A stretch of 64,000 nucleotides of DNA from Paraconiothyrium sp. Pb-2020 (Eukaryota; Ascomycota; Dothideomycetes; Pleosporales; Didymosphaeriaceae), in the NCBI GenBank assembly GCA_022419385.1, contig JAJUBI010000001.1:5890001-5954000 (forward strand), given 5' to 3'. Positions 33,193-45,341 of this stretch are shown here, piece after piece. The notes under the pieces were generated by a model. It saw only the letters and a program-made list of their open reading frames with translations. It was not told the origin of the DNA and made no database searches. The first letter of the stretch is position 1, and each line of letters begins with the position of its first letter. The position numbers were made by a program, and so were the translations under genes.

Positions 33193-33295
33193 GCGCCGAC
33201 ACTATAAAGTGAATTGGTTCTCCCGCCAACTTGAGAGACAGCCATACAGTATCGAGTCGCGGCATTAAACACGTACCATAGTGTAAGTTACCCTA
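33193..33295 (+). repeat. Degenerate dispersed repeat, copy A
   Basis: Starts at gccgacactataaagtgaat and ends at ttaccctag. The core 33224-33301 aligns without gaps to copy B at about 56 of 78 positions by eye, with most differences transitions. No terminal inverted repeats or coding capacity seen. Confidence 0.6.
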
Positions 33296-34499
33296 GGCTA
33301 CATGATTAATACGCATAGGTACCCTCGATCTTGACAGGAGAGGTAAATTTCGGGGAGGAGTTGCTTCGCTTCAACCACTATGCATTTCTTTACAGTGCGA
33401 AGACTCTCGCGACCAACACTGCCATGGTAGAAAGCGACTCCGAATAGGATCTCGGGCGTCGCATAACCCGATCGTCAACCTCCCTCCCGGTGGAATATTG
33501 CTAGCCTCACATGTGACGACGTTAGGTATCCGGTTTCCCAGCATGAGTTCCCGACTAAAGGATCTACGGCTGCCCTCTAAAGCCTGATCATGCACATGTG
33601 TTGAGCTAGGCGCGGATGCTTTCGCTTACCTAAAATGAACGTGACCGATCGAAAGCTTCGATGCAAACGAGGTTTCGCGACCTCGAACTGATTTGTTCCA
33701 GTGCACTTTCTGTATGAACACTGACACTAATGCGCTATCTAGGGGCTGACATCGCGATTTTGAATTCCTACCCCAGCTGTCCGCTTTAATAACAAGTCAT
33801 GTTGCGTTCGCAATGATCCACTAGTCACTGCATCGAATCCGCAAACTTCGCCCCTCCTGGATTTCGGTTCCGCGGACCCGATATGCAAGAGCTATTGATA
33901 TGACACCAAGGAAGATAGTCGTCGGTCGATTGGGTACGCTGCTTGTGGTCAGTTTCGCTGACTCTACTTTATCCATCAACGAGACCGAAAGAAACCTCAT
34001 ACTCTCGGTAGGCGCGCTCCCCGTCAGTTATGCAGCGAAAAAAATTCCACAACTAGATTTAGGTATGGATACCCTAAGATGGACTACTCTATGGTGAGTG
34101 TCAAGGTCTATGATGCAATACTATATCGTCGGCGTTTTCACCGCTAAGTCCGAATTATACTTTCAGTCACTAGGTGTACGTATTCATGCTTACATGAGCC
34201 TGCACAGATCGTCACCCTATTCGCTCTACATGGCATCTCTTACATATGTACTTCGTATAGCAGAGTCGCACGGGACGGAACTGAGCGCCGCTCAGAGTCG
34301 CACAGATCAGCGGCTGTTGTCGTCCGGGAGAGGCGTATTGGATCAGAATGCTCCTTCAGCGCCACCACCATACTTTTGCGGCGGACGGTCGGCACAACAC
34401 AACGCCTCTCAAGATTTCAAGGCAGTGCTATATCCGGCTTTGAGTAGCAGCTCTACTAGTCATCCGATCTACTCAAACAAACTTCAATTTATATTCACA

Positions 34500-34608
34500 G
34501 TGGCCGCCACCAGTATTGAACTGACTAGAGCGCAACGCCAACATGAGATACGGGCATACAATATCAGGTCGTAACTTGGGACACGCATTATAAAGTGAGT
34601 CACCCTAG
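34500..34608 (+). repeat. Degenerate dispersed repeat, copy B
   Basis: Starts at cagtggccgccacc and ends at gagtcaccctag, in the same orientation as copy A, 1.3 kb downstream. Confidence 0.6.
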
Positions 34609-35384
34609 CCTACCTTATTAGCGATCAAGCTTGCAGCCGATTGCCCAATGTTCTAACACAGGGACCTGAGTACCCAACCCCGATGAAATACAGTTTATTG
34701 TCTCGACCACTGTGATGTCTTGGCCGTCTCATGCATACCCGGGGCGAAACAATCCTTCTACGCGAGCGTCCGGGGATTAGAGCATTCCCATCATCCCCGC
34801 ACAAGTGTACTGCAGCTGCATATTAGCCTTTAGCCGGTTATGGTCCGCGTCGCGAAACGCAGCATTCGTTCCAACAATGGCGGCCTTCTGCCTAGATTAA
34901 AGGTACTGTTCGTGGCAGGGTATCGACCGCGCGGCTCCTCGACTCGAACAAGGATTGGTTTTGAAACTTACCGAGTTGCCTTTTCCGTACGACACAGACC
35001 CGCCCGTACAACATCTAGACAAAATATTACGAGGCCCATTTCAGCTGAGCCCCATTGGATGCTGCCGCTTTCAGTCCGGTCAACGGGAGCAATGTTGCGA
35101 TTATGTCCCATTGAAATCGCTCTTCCAATCCGAATTCAATGCGATGGATCGAAAGAGGCATACATCCACCATCTTCGTACGTCGTGCCACCCTAGCATGA
35201 ATGGATCTAAACAAAAGGAGCCTCTACCATGCAGTGTAACCGAAACGACGTGTCATGGGAAATAAAGGTCCTGTGACTGGCTGCGATGCAGAATACCCGG
35301 TCAATAACAATCCTACGCAGGGTTCTACAAGGATATGAACGTTGCGAACATAATGCACGAGGATGAAGGATCCGAGTGCGAATG

Positions 35385-35390
35385 TATAAA
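35385..35390 (+). promoter_or_regulatory. TATA box of the peroxidase gene
   Basis: TATAAA, 77 bases before the ATG at 35467, with no other start codon in frame between. Placement fits a TATA-driven, inducible gene; inferred from motif and position. Confidence 0.45.
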
Positions 35391-35466
35391 GCAGGTAGCT
35401 GAACGCTGTAGAACGAGGTATCTGTGCAGACGCAGTATATGATCTATTCTTGAAAAACTTGACACC

Positions 35467-36448
35467 ATGAGATCGACCTGTCTCGTTGCTGCAGCTACCC
35501 TGGTTGTTGGGCTTGTCCGAGGACAAGGTGCCGTCGAGGACTGGCATCCACCAACCACTGGAGATGGTATGTATCTTGGAATACACAATGTCTACATACA
35601 CGGGTCAAACCTTACACTCGGCAGTGCGAGGACCATGCCCTATGCTCAACAGCTTAGCTAATCATGGCTATCTACCGCACACCGGCAAAGGCATCCAGTT
35701 GAATGACACTGTGCACGCTCTCGGCGTGGCACTGAACATCAACGAGGAGGTCGCTACGAACCTGTTCGGCTTCGCTATTACGACGAACCCAGAACCAAAC
35801 GCGACTGAGTTCTCCCTGGAAAACCTGGGCCGACACAACGTCTTGGAGCATGATGCTAGTTTGAGGTGAGTCTCCCTCCCCAACCCACTCAACCTCACCG
35901 CCGAGACACAAGATCCGACACACATAGACATAAATCACATCTTCCAAAGCCACTCCAATCCTCCACCCAAGCCCTTCCCCCATCACCGCTAAGACCCACC
36001 CAGCCGTGCAGACTTCGCCATAACCGGCGACTCTGTCTCCTTCAACCGCACCGTCTACGATGAAACCCGCTCCTACTGGAAAACCGACACCATCACCGTA
36101 CAGCAAGCCGCCGACGCCCGGCTCGCCCGCTACACCACCTCGCAAGCCACCAATCCCGACTACAGCATGAGTTCACTAGGCGACCAGTTCAGCGCCGGTG
36201 AATCCGCTGCATATCTGTTCATCTTGGGAGACATTGCTACGCAGACGGCGCCGAGGAAGTTTGTGGAGTATTTGTTCGAGAACGAGAAGCTGCCTACTGA
36301 GGTTGGCTGGAAGCGCTCGGACCATGTGTTCACTTGGGAGAATTTGCAGACGGGGATTCAGATGATTTACAATGCTACTGGGACGACTGCGGAGGCGATG
36401 CAGAAGATGCGGCGGAGGGAGATTCATGGTGGGAGCTTGAGGTACTAG
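35467..36448 (+). CDS. Chloroperoxidase-like heme-thiolate peroxidase (peroxidase family 2), secreted
   Basis: Extracellular heme-thiolate peroxidase/peroxygenase family. Exons 35467-35566, 35625-35865 and 36004-36448; 261 residues. Signal peptide MRSTCLVAAATLVVGLVRG. The proximal heme ligand is Cys38 in GPCPMLNSLANHGYLPHTGK. The distal metal-binding motif is Glu108-His109-Asp110 (NVLEHDASLSRAD). This EHD form is that of Caldariomyces chloroperoxidase, whereas unspecific peroxygenases usually have EGD. A later acidic residue in SAGESAAYLFILG is a candidate for the catalytic Glu. Splicing at 35566/35625 creates DVRGPCP and at 35865/36004 SLSRADF, both expected. Neighbours are an MFS transporter and a Zn2Cys6 regulator, but no biosynthetic genes. 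Confidence 0.9.
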
Positions 36449-37807
36449 GATTGGCTTTGCATAATTACCTCCTGTAGTACATGACTGGCTGATATCTTGT
36501 TGAAACGGTACCCAGAGCTATAACAAGGCGGGAGAGTGATTTTTGTAGTCGACAAGTATGCCAGGAGACTTGCCATGGGATTTGGCTGTTTTGAAACAAC
36601 TCTGTCGCCATCTGATGGTTCCGCTTCGTGTTGGGGAAGACTATGACTGAGGTAGTTATCCGATAAGGCGATGTGTAGGGAGTTGCTTCATTGTCAATCT
36701 CCTTGGCTCAGTTGAAGCTTAGCCGAGCTTGCGTCGAGATTGGCGCATGGTGGCTTGCTAAGTACACCACCTTGAAGAGCTACCACAGCATATATGTCAA
36801 TGACATAGCAGCGCCTTCAAAAGGGGTGACTCACATGAATACCATACGTTTCCGAATACAAGCGCTAGCGCAAGCACATCACTTCGCGATCCAGTATCCG
36901 AGTTTGTACCTTTATCAACATCGGGAAAGCATCCCATGAGGCCTTGTACCTTCTAGCCTCAAGTGGGCCCGATGCGCCGCCGCCGGTTGTCTCGTTTCTA
37001 CCCGCTGTCAAAGCTTGCCGGGCACTAACAAAGATTAACGCGTGCGAAACACGCGACAAGGTGCCTCCTCACCTCGAAGTGGGCTCACCTTGGACGCTAC
37101 TTTTGGCTAAAACAATCCAGTGCCATGGCCTGGAGCCCTGCTTTATGCTGCGCGCAATGCAGCCCTATCTGACTTGCTTTCTAACAGTTGTCGAATGTAC
37201 CCTACAGCATCGATGTACATATCCCTCTCGCCGATTCTCGGAATCCTTTGCCGTCATCAAACATCAGCGTCATCTTATCGGGCTTGTATCTTCGCGCAGT
37301 GGGTCCTATCCGTCCAAAGACAGGAACCTCCTTCGAAAATCTTGCGCAATTCTTTGATAACTATGATGCTCCGAGTTATGTCCATCCCACCATTCCTCTT
37401 CCGTCGTTTTTGCTATGCCTCAACTGGTTAGACTAGCGTATTGTCATCCGAAGTTTCGAGAGGCCTCAGCGCAATGGGAGCCCCGAGCGAACTCCGTGTG
37501 GTGACTTCCAGCATGTTGCACGATTTTTAAGGGAGCAAAAGCTTATCAGGGGGCCTCGTGCGAGGTATTGTGGGTATTGATGGATATATATACGAGGAGC
37601 GTGCCCATGCTGGTGGAGGAGACAGATACTCAGGATACACATACCTGAACGAACGATTACCACACTGGACGTCATCCTCGAGCCGGCGTAGATCAACAAG
37701 GGACCTTATCACAGAGTTTGATTGAAAAGGCCTTTAAATTCATCTGGGAGATTCCAACCTCTACTACTCCACGCTTTTCCTACTAGTCCATCGCCTGGCG
37801 CATCACC
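36449..37807. other. Intergenic, 1.4 kb
   Basis: Peroxidase 3' flank and MFS upstream region. No supported gene. Confidence 0.5.
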
Positions 37808-39635
37808 ATGGCGGATCACTCAAGAGACTTCGGTAGTCATCCTCACGACTCCGATTCAGGCTCAGACGTAACTCATGTCGCCGAACACCCTCAACCTAAA
37901 CCCCTTTACCGTTCGATAACCGGTACAAACGAACCCACCCTTGACGGCGCCGATGTCGTCAACCTTCCCATTCGAACGCTCAGCAACGATGCTACTCTCG
38001 AAGAATACACAACCGAGACAATCGACGGCCAGATCCTGCGCGAGGTACGCTCCAATGTGACCGGCAATATCGAGCGCTACGAGCTCGTCACCTGGAAAGT
38101 CAACGACCCAGAGAACCCAAAGAACTGGTCCAAAGCGTACAAGTGGTGGTGCACGATGTGCGTTGCCCTGACCTGCTTCGTCGTGGCCTTCAACAGTGCT
38201 GTCATCACGGCCGACATCGAGGGTGTGGCCGAGGAGTTCCATGTCAGTGAGGAGGTAGCATTGCTTACGATTACACTGTTCGTCGTAGGCTTTGGTGTCG
38301 GGCCTATGGCTTTTGCGCCGCTCAGTGAGATCTTAGGAAGGAGAATTATCTATGCGACGACGTTGTTTTTGGCGGTTATTTTCACCATTCCGGGCGCGGT
38401 GGCGAAGAACATCGAGACGTTGTTGGTGACGCGTGCGCTCGCTGGAATATGGTTTTCTGCGCCAATGACTTTGGTCGGTGGTACCTTGGCGGATCTGTGG
38501 AGGAACGAGGAGCGTGGTGTACCCATGGCCGCCTTCTCCGCTGCACCTTTCATCGGCCCGGCGATCGGACCTTTGGTTGGTGGCTTTCTCTCTGACGCGA
38601 AGGGCTGGAGGTGGCTGTACTGGATCCAGTTAATCCTCTCTGGCGCCGCTTGGGCGGCCATTTCCTTCACTGTCCCAGAAACCTATACCCCGACGCTGCT
38701 CGCCCGCCGGGCGAAGAAGATGAGGAAGGAGACTGGAGATGACAAGTATGTCACTGAGGAAGACATCTCCAGGGCACCTCTAAGCCAACGCCTCATGACC
38801 TTTTTGCTCCGACCGTTCCAACTGCTCTTCCGAGAGCTCATCGTCTTCTTCATCAGTTTGTACATGTCGGTCCTGTATGGATTGCTATACATGTTTTTCG
38901 TTGCGTAAGTTGTCCTACCCCCCATCTTACCTTAAGGATACACAACCCACACGCCGATCAACGGCACGACCGAAGGCATTTTCGCACGCAGTGCTACTTG
39001 CAATAGTCGCTAACATCCCCCGCAGGTACCCAATCATCTACCAGAAAGGCAAGGGTTACAGCGCCGGTACCACTGGTCTGATGTTCATACCGATCGCCGT
39101 CGGCGTCTTGCTCAGCGCCTGCTGTGCCCCATTCGTCAACAAGCACTACCTCAAGATGGTCGCAAAGCACAACGGCAAGCCACCGGCTGAGGTCCGTCTC
39201 ATTCCGATGATGATCAGCTGCTGGTTCATTCCGATCGGCCTGTTCATCTTCGCTTGGACCTCCTACAGCGACCTCCATTGGTCTGGCCCGGCTCTCGGCG
39301 GTTTCCCAGTCGGCTTCGGCTTCATCTTCCTGTACAATGCCGCCAACAACTACCTCGTCGATTCGTACCAGCACCAGGCTGCGTCCGCGCTCGCGGCCAA
39401 GACGTTCCTGCGTTCGTTCTGGGGCGCTGCGGTGGTGCTGTTCACAAACCAAATGTATGACCGGCTCAACTACCAGTGGGCTAGCACGCTTCTCGCGTTC
39501 ATTGGCTTGGCCTGCTGTGCAATTCCGTTCGTATTCTACTACAAGGGCGCTGCTATCCGGAAGCATTCACACTACGCCTACAGCGGGGATGAAGAAAACG
39601 AGGGCGGTATGGAGGAGGTCAAGGCGGCACATTAG
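37808..39635 (+). CDS. MFS transporter, DHA1 (drug:H+ antiporter-1) type
   Basis: Twelve-segment proton antiporter of the fungal multidrug/polyamine group. Exons 37808-38904 and 39026-39635 with a 121-nt intron; 568 residues. A hydrophilic N-terminus of about 100 residues ends in [17 protein letters not shown], the usual entry to helix 1. Motif A lies in the loop 2-3 ([18 protein letters not shown]), followed by [23 protein letters not shown] and the antiporter motif region [20 protein letters not shown]. The second exon holds the C-terminal six helices ([20 protein letters not shown]). The closest functional analogues are TPO/FLU1-type polyamine and fluconazole transporters; the real substrate is unknown. 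Confidence 0.92.
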
Positions 39636-40319
39636 TCGTAGAGTGTTAGCATTCAAAGTGGCTTGCATTTGTTTTCATGTATCTTTACTTGTTTTTGCGA
39701 AGAGATATCCTATTTGGTATTGGGATGGGTTTCTGCATATAGTAAGCCCAGCTGGACGTGCAGCGAGGCGCATGAGGCGTCCTTGTATGGGTGTATAGAA
39801 GATGAATAATACTATTCTATAAAATGTTTCCTCCGACCTGCGTCAAGCGGTGACTGACGCTTCTAGCACGGCTTCACGTGCTTTCGTGCCCGGGCGAAAC
39901 TCGTCGATAGTGGCCGAGCTGTAGCGCGAATTTCGCTGTTTAGTGTACATGGAATCCCGACTTGAGGGAATAAAAGCAGATCCTGCGGGCTTTGTGAGCC
40001 TCACGAAAATCCGCGATGCATGCTCGCATTGGATCACATGATGTTGAGAATGACGCAAGCAGAGTCTTGTCTGTTGACGATCACTATGCTCGAAATGAAT
40101 AACGGACATTGATGGCGAGCGGGGAAAGGTAAGAGGTCGAGATAGGTCAGCAGTCGTTAGTCATAGGCGGCGGCCATTCATCGTCCTTCTTAGAGCCAAG
40201 ACACGGACCCTTGTCCTTGCTTCTTCGCCCCACTCGATCTTCGAGGTCTCCAAGACGACAACAGCGACTCTCCACCAACACAGTCATCGAAGGAGATCGA
40301 TGGTTCTCGTGCTGCGACC
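39636..40319. other. Intergenic, 684 bases
   Basis: MFS 3' flank and promoter of the Zn2Cys6 gene. Nothing else seen. Confidence 0.5.
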
Positions 40320-42739
40320 ATGGACGACGGCGAACCGAAGCAGCAGTCGCACGCGTCCGCGAACTATGGCCAGGATGTGCCAGCGCGCTCCGATATCGAC
40401 GAGATCCTGAGGCGGAAGCGAAAGGCACGCGAGTACAAGGTACGCAATAAGATGGAGGAGCTGGATTCGATGGATGGCATTGGGTGCATGTAGAGTCTGC
40501 TGCGTTGCTACGACGCGCCATGCGCAGCGGCCTGGTCGTCGCCATCCTTCGTGTCCTATTGAATGCACTGCGCAGAATGAGCAACAATTCGGCCAATGCG
40601 TGTTGGGGTGGTTCTAGGAGCTCGAGTTAACTTCTCTGCAGGCTTGCTATCCGTGCCGTCAACGCAAGGTGAAATGCGACCAGTCAGTCCCGTGTAAAAC
40701 ATGTGTTGTCCGCGAGCACCCGGAGCTGTGCACCTATCATCCTCCCAGCGAGTCGCATCCGCCAGCGAAGCGCTTGAACATGGGAGTTGGGCAGAATGGG
40801 AACGACTTTTCGAACGGAATGGTGCACATTCATGGTGGGACCGTCACACTTCCGCGAGAGGTACGAATGACCGGTGCAGGAAGCACAAGCAGCAAGCTAA
40901 CAGCGATAGGACTGGGAGCGAATTTGCGCAAAGCTGCAGACGGCAGAGAAGTCATTGGCTGATCTGAAGAACTCGGTTGCGAGCGTCTCAGAAGTGTCAC
41001 CTAATGCGCCAGCGAACGGTTACTCTCCAGGTACCGCCGGCAACACTCCACTCGCGGCTTCTGCGCCCATCGACAGCGAGACGAGCCACGTCAGGACACA
41101 AGGCATACATACATACAACGACTTTACTGGACAGACGATACACGTTGGGCCGAGCTCCGTGCCTGCGCTGGTAATGGCTCTGGGCAAGGGTGACAGTCAA
41201 TTCCAGGGACTTCAGGATGTTCTAGGCAAAAAGAGCATGTTGCCAATCTTCGGTCTGGATAACGAAACAGCCACCTACCCTTTCGTGGACCTATGGGGAC
41301 TACCTCACGGTTCCCTTCAAAGAGCGCAAGAGCTAGCGAACGCGCTTCCAAATGACGCTGAGTGTCTAAGCTTCTTCCGATGCTACCGAGAAACGTCACA
41401 TGTTGTCTACCCCGCCGTTGCCGACATTGAAGGCATAGAGTCGGATTTGTTGCTCTTCCTGATCAACAGGGCAAGCGTGCAGGGCACCGCTGGCATTACA
41501 GAGGAGGCGATATATGGCAAAGATTTCCATTGGATTGGTCTAGTGTTTGCAATCCTCGCCTCAGGCTGCCAATGCTCCACTCTGAGCAGGAAAGAGCGCG
41601 AATTAACTTCACAGGTGTACATCTGCTGCAGCTTCGAATGCCTTCGTTTTACCAACTTTCTTTCTCACGCGACTCTGGAGAACATCCAAACGCTCCTCAT
41701 CCTTGGAAATGTCATCTCTAACAACATGAACGCCGGCGTATCCTGGAGTTTGATGGGACTCACTGTACGTTTGTCGCAAACCCTGGGTCTACATCGGATG
41801 TGCCCTTCTTCCACGCCTTTACCCATCCGAATTGCTCGCAGCAAAGTCTGGTGGGCTTTGTTATGGCAGGATTCATTACTGTCCATCTCCTACGACCGTG
41901 CATCATCAACCACCACCATTGATCACACTATTCCTTTGAGCCCGCATACCGCACCTGGTACAAGAACGTACGTTGAGAGCATGTATCGTCTTTGTAAAGT
42001 AGGCCTTGACATTGTCCGAGAGCGTCAACGTCCACAGAACTCCCAAGAGGCTTTGATGCGCATCACCGAACACCGACAAGAGCTCCAAGAGATCATGGTG
42101 GATGCTGCAGACTATTTGAAAGACTCCAGGCGATGTCGTTCCATGAGGGATCAGCTTGAGCATTGGGCTCTGTACCTGCACATTTCCTACATCACATCGG
42201 AACTCTGTCGACCTGCAATCAGTCCAAGCACAGCGGGTTTTGACCTATCCAAAACTTTACGCAAGGTCTGCATCGATAGCCTCACCAATACTGTGGAGGC
42301 TTTCCTTGGCCTGCAAAATATGACGCCTTTTGCTACACGCTCGTGGGCTTCGGTTCATCGATCCATCAGCACCGCTCTTCTTCTTGGTATTATTGGGGAG
42401 CATAACCGCAATGAAAGAGCACGTTCCCTCCTGACAAACCTTGTTCAGGTCCTCGGCGATGTTACTGCTAGCGTTGATCCAGCAGAACTGTCAGCTCCCA
42501 TCACTCGTTCGGTATCAGCCCTCCAGCGTTTGCTGAGTGTACCGTCTGCCCCACGGAAGGCCAGCGAGGCCGGATCGCAATCGTCTCCTTCCCTGGCTCA
42601 ATTCACCACAGACGAACTGAATGGTGTGCTTAATGGTGATGGCTCCCTGACGCAGTCCCCTCTCCTTGGACTGGAGCTCGATTCGTCACCATATGCCCTT
42701 ATGGAATCCATTGTCTGGGGCGCTCAGAAGACGCCTTGA
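40320..42739 (+). CDS. Zn2Cys6 transcription factor with fungal middle homology region
   Basis: Nuclear Gal4-type regulator; targets unknown. Exons 40320-40439, 40642-40860 and 40910-42739; 722 residues. Residues 1-40 are a charged leader. The zinc cluster spans Cys42, 45, 52, 58, 61 and 70 (ACYPCRQRKVKCDQSVPC, then CVVREHPELC), a proper CX2CX6CX5CX2CX8C. The third exon begins DWERICAKLQTAEKSLADL, a coiled-coil dimerisation element found right after the cluster in this subgroup. GIHTYNDFTGQTIHVG and FGLDNETATYPFVDLWG are also subgroup signatures. The fungal-specific regulatory domain spans roughly 250-560 (GVSWSLMGLTVRLSQTLGLH). The first intron sits immediately before the cluster, so the ATG lies 320 bases upstream of it. 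Confidence 0.93.
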
Positions 42740-43515
42740 GTTTCTCCTTGGACTGACGCAATTCACTACGTTCATTAAGAACACTAGCGACAAGTCTCTA
42801 TCACATCGAAGTACGGCTACCGTACAATCATATCTAAGACGGAGCGTTAACCGGCACTGGCCACTACAGCTCGTCGATCAACTTGAGCACCGCGGTACTG
42901 ATCTGCCCTGGCGAAGGGGAGGCAGGATGTGGCATTATTGACATACTAGAAGGGCATTTAGCAAGATACGATCTAAAGCTATGTCCGGTCCTGATGCTCA
43001 ATGCCATGCACCTATAGGGTATACACCAACAGTTCCTATAGAGTGTTGAGTGAGAAAGGCCTTGCCCCCAAAAAGGCACCGCGGGGGACACAGCCGCACT
43101 ACTTGTAGGCGACGAAGCTGAAAAGTATTGAAGTGAATTGTTTAGAAGGACGACGCGCAAGCGGAGTATGTCAGGTTCGAGACGAGTTTTTAGACATCAG
43201 TCGCAAATTTCTTCGCGCCAAATAAGTTGAAGTTCTTATTGTGCGCCATTCTTTCCAGTTCTACTCACCGTTCACCGTTCACTCATCGCGCAGCACTCTT
43301 CACTGCTATTGTGCAGGCGTCAGCTATTGTGCACCTTTCACCAGCCATCACCTACGGCCGTACTCAGCACTCTCCTGCCCTGTATGCCCACTTAACCTTC
43401 TTCAACTTGTCGTCTTTCTACCCTTGTTGCATTACTTGCTTTCTATATACACACTTACAAATTTCCTTCCGCTTTCAACGCGAGCCGGACTCGCGACTTC
43501 TCTACCTCAACCACA
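42740..43515. other. Intergenic, 776 bases
   Basis: Regulator 3' flank. The 250 bases before 43516 are C/T-rich, as in many fungal 5' leaders. No gene seen. Confidence 0.5.
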
Positions 43516-44688
43516 ATGTCTGACATCGATGACATCGACAGCATCCACTCCGACCTCGACCTCGACCTCCCCCCTCTCGGTTCCGCCCTCGCTACACCCG
43601 CCGGCCCGCTCATCTACACGGAAGCGCAGCGCCAATACTCCGCGCTCGTCAAGACCTCATCTCAAAGCGCGCGATTGACACGCTGGCGTGTCGACCTACA
43701 ACGCTTCTATCAGCTCCAATTCGAGCGCGCGACTGTGGAGCTAGACATGACTCAAACGGAGAAGTTGATGACGATTTGCTTCGCGTACAAGACGCGCTCG
43801 CTCGTGCTATATTATCTGGACTGCCTATTTGACGACGACGGCGCGCCGCTTACCGACTGGGTGCGTGCAGTTCGAGAGGTCGTGCAAAGATGTGGCAGGG
43901 ATGGCATGGAAGCTGCAGAGGACGACGTGGTCGAGGTCAGCCAGGACGCTGGATCGTCGCGCTCTGCCACTGCCACTGCGACGCCGGACGCGCAGCCCGC
44001 TTCAGAGCTGGACTCACCTACGTTCACCATACCTACCTTACCGCTGGCGTACCCAACGCAATACTTCTCCGCTTGGGCCCAGCACGTTCCGGTCTCGCAT
44101 CTTACGCTGGGTGGTTTGCTGAGCCAGCCCGCTGTCTACGGCCTTGCGCTCGACCGGCGCGTTTCAGAGCTCGTGCGTGCGAATTGCGGACATGTCTTCG
44201 GGACAGACGCAGAAGAGGATACCTTGGATCCCGCGTTCATCACATCGCTGTGCGTGGGGAGGGAGAAATTGGAAGGAATCGACCCGCTGGGGGAGTGGGA
44301 TGGGCACCTGTGGGCTGGGAAGGGCTACGGGATCCGAGAGCTGGTAATTTTCGTCGAGGGATGGAAGATGTTGCGAACCAGTGGTGTGTTGGGGGAGTGG
44401 ACGGAGGAGGGTACGGGTGGACGGGAGGACAGTCTTGAGCCTTTGGTTGAGCGAGATGCGGGTCGTGGTGATGGGGGAAGGGTGAAGAAGAGGGTGAGAT
44501 TTGTGATTGATGAGGATGATGAGGAGGAGGAGGAGCAGGAGGTGGCGGTGGAGAGGAGCCCTCGAGGCGATCGGAAGCGGTCGAGACGGGTGGTTCTTGA
44601 TGAGGATGACGAGGATGATGAGGACGAGGTGGAGCCGAGCGGCAGTCGGAAGCGGGTTCGCTGGGCGGATGATGACGACGACGAGTGA
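43516..44688 (+). CDS. Acidic protein of unknown function with RVxF-like motifs
   Basis: Single exon, 390 residues, not recognised. Residues 1-110 are a predicted helical domain (SARLTRWRVDLQRFYQLQFE, EKLMTICFAYKTRSLVLYYL), followed by an Ala/Ser linker and a second folded stretch (about 170-290) with conserved-looking aromatic residues (YPTQYFSAWAQHVP, KGYGIRELVIFVEGWKML). The last 70 residues alternate basic and acidic runs three times: KKRVRFVIDEDDEEEEEQE, RKRSRRVVLDEDDEDDEDE and SRKRVRWADDDDDE. RVRF (326-329) and RVRW (380-383) fit the PP1-docking consensus [RK]-V-x-[FW]. Nuclear location is likely. Codon use and the C/T-rich leader support a real gene. Confidence 0.75.
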   Translation: MSDIDDIDSIHSDLDLDLPPLGSALATPAGPLIYTEAQRQYSALVKTSSQSARLTRWRVDLQRFYQLQFERATVELDMTQTEKLMTICFAYKTRSLVLYYLDCLFDDDGAPLTDWVRAVREVVQRCGRDGMEAAEDDVVEVSQDAGSSRSATATATPDAQPASELDSPTFTIPTLPLAYPTQYFSAWAQHVPVSHLTLGGLLSQPAVYGLALDRRVSELVRANCGHVFGTDAEEDTLDPAFITSLCVGREKLEGIDPLGEWDGHLWAGKGYGIRELVIFVEGWKMLRTSGVLGEWTEEGTGGREDSLEPLVERDAGRGDGGRVKKRVRFVIDEDDEEEEEQEVAVERSPRGDRKRSRRVVLDEDDEDDEDEVEPSGSRKRVRWADDDDDE

Positions 44689-45341
44689 AGGAAATAGCCA
44701 TATTGATGGGGGTATTTATTCTTCAAACAGCACACCTACGAATCTGGACATGGTGGTCGACAGAAAAAAAGAACGTTCCAGCATTAGCTCCCTAAAATCG
44801 ACTCCTCGTGATAAGATAGGGGCTAGCTATGCGTGTATAATGTATCGTAGTGTAATCCACGACATAGCATGTGCTAAAGACTGCTACGAAAATCGTTCAG
44901 TGTTTAGTGTCGCCCGCTGTGGAACAAGGGAGAACATGCATCTCGCAATACGGCGACGCGTCTTCAGTTTAGGCAACACTTCATGTGGCTTGGTACGGTA
45001 GATATGCGCTCCGGCGAGCAGCTTAGGCAGCGAGTGAAACATCTATAACGCAGTAAATAAATGGGTCAAAGTGGAGCAAGTCTGTCGAATGCGGTAGCGC
45101 ATTTCCTTGGATGAACTACTAGACTGTATCTTATTCGTATTTCCACAGTAGGCAAACAGATATGTCGGACTGACTATGGGGATGTCGCAACCTATGCCTT
45201 GGCCTGATCATTAGTAGAGGCCCTAGAAGCCCTGACAATCAGGCAGCGATTTAAACGATGGATAGTTAAGCAACCCTTCCATCAAACAAACCGCAAACCA
45301 GGGAGAACACATCCAGACCTTCAGGACCAAAATCGAACGCC
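44689..45341. other. Intergenic, 653 bases
   Basis: Nothing supported beyond flanking untranslated sequence. Confidence 0.5.

Larger units (their letters stand above)
30407..35466. other. Gene-poor interval of about 5 kb
   Basis: No gene I can support. Open frames at 31536-32273(+), 33900-34097(+), 34098-34574(+) and several overlapping minus frames near 31 kb match no family I know and lack a conserved splice pattern. Two degenerate copies of a short dispersed repeat lie at about 33193-33295 and 34500-34608. The part next to 30407 must hold the Gbp2-like promoter, and the last 80 bases the peroxidase promoter. Confidence 0.5.

Noticed and set aside
34098..34574. 158-codon plus-strand frame.
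   Set aside because: Overlaps repeat copy B, no homology recalled; kept only as unsupported.
43150..43200. AGGTTCGAGAC, a possible tRNA T-loop.
   Set aside because: No matching T-stem or acceptor stem.
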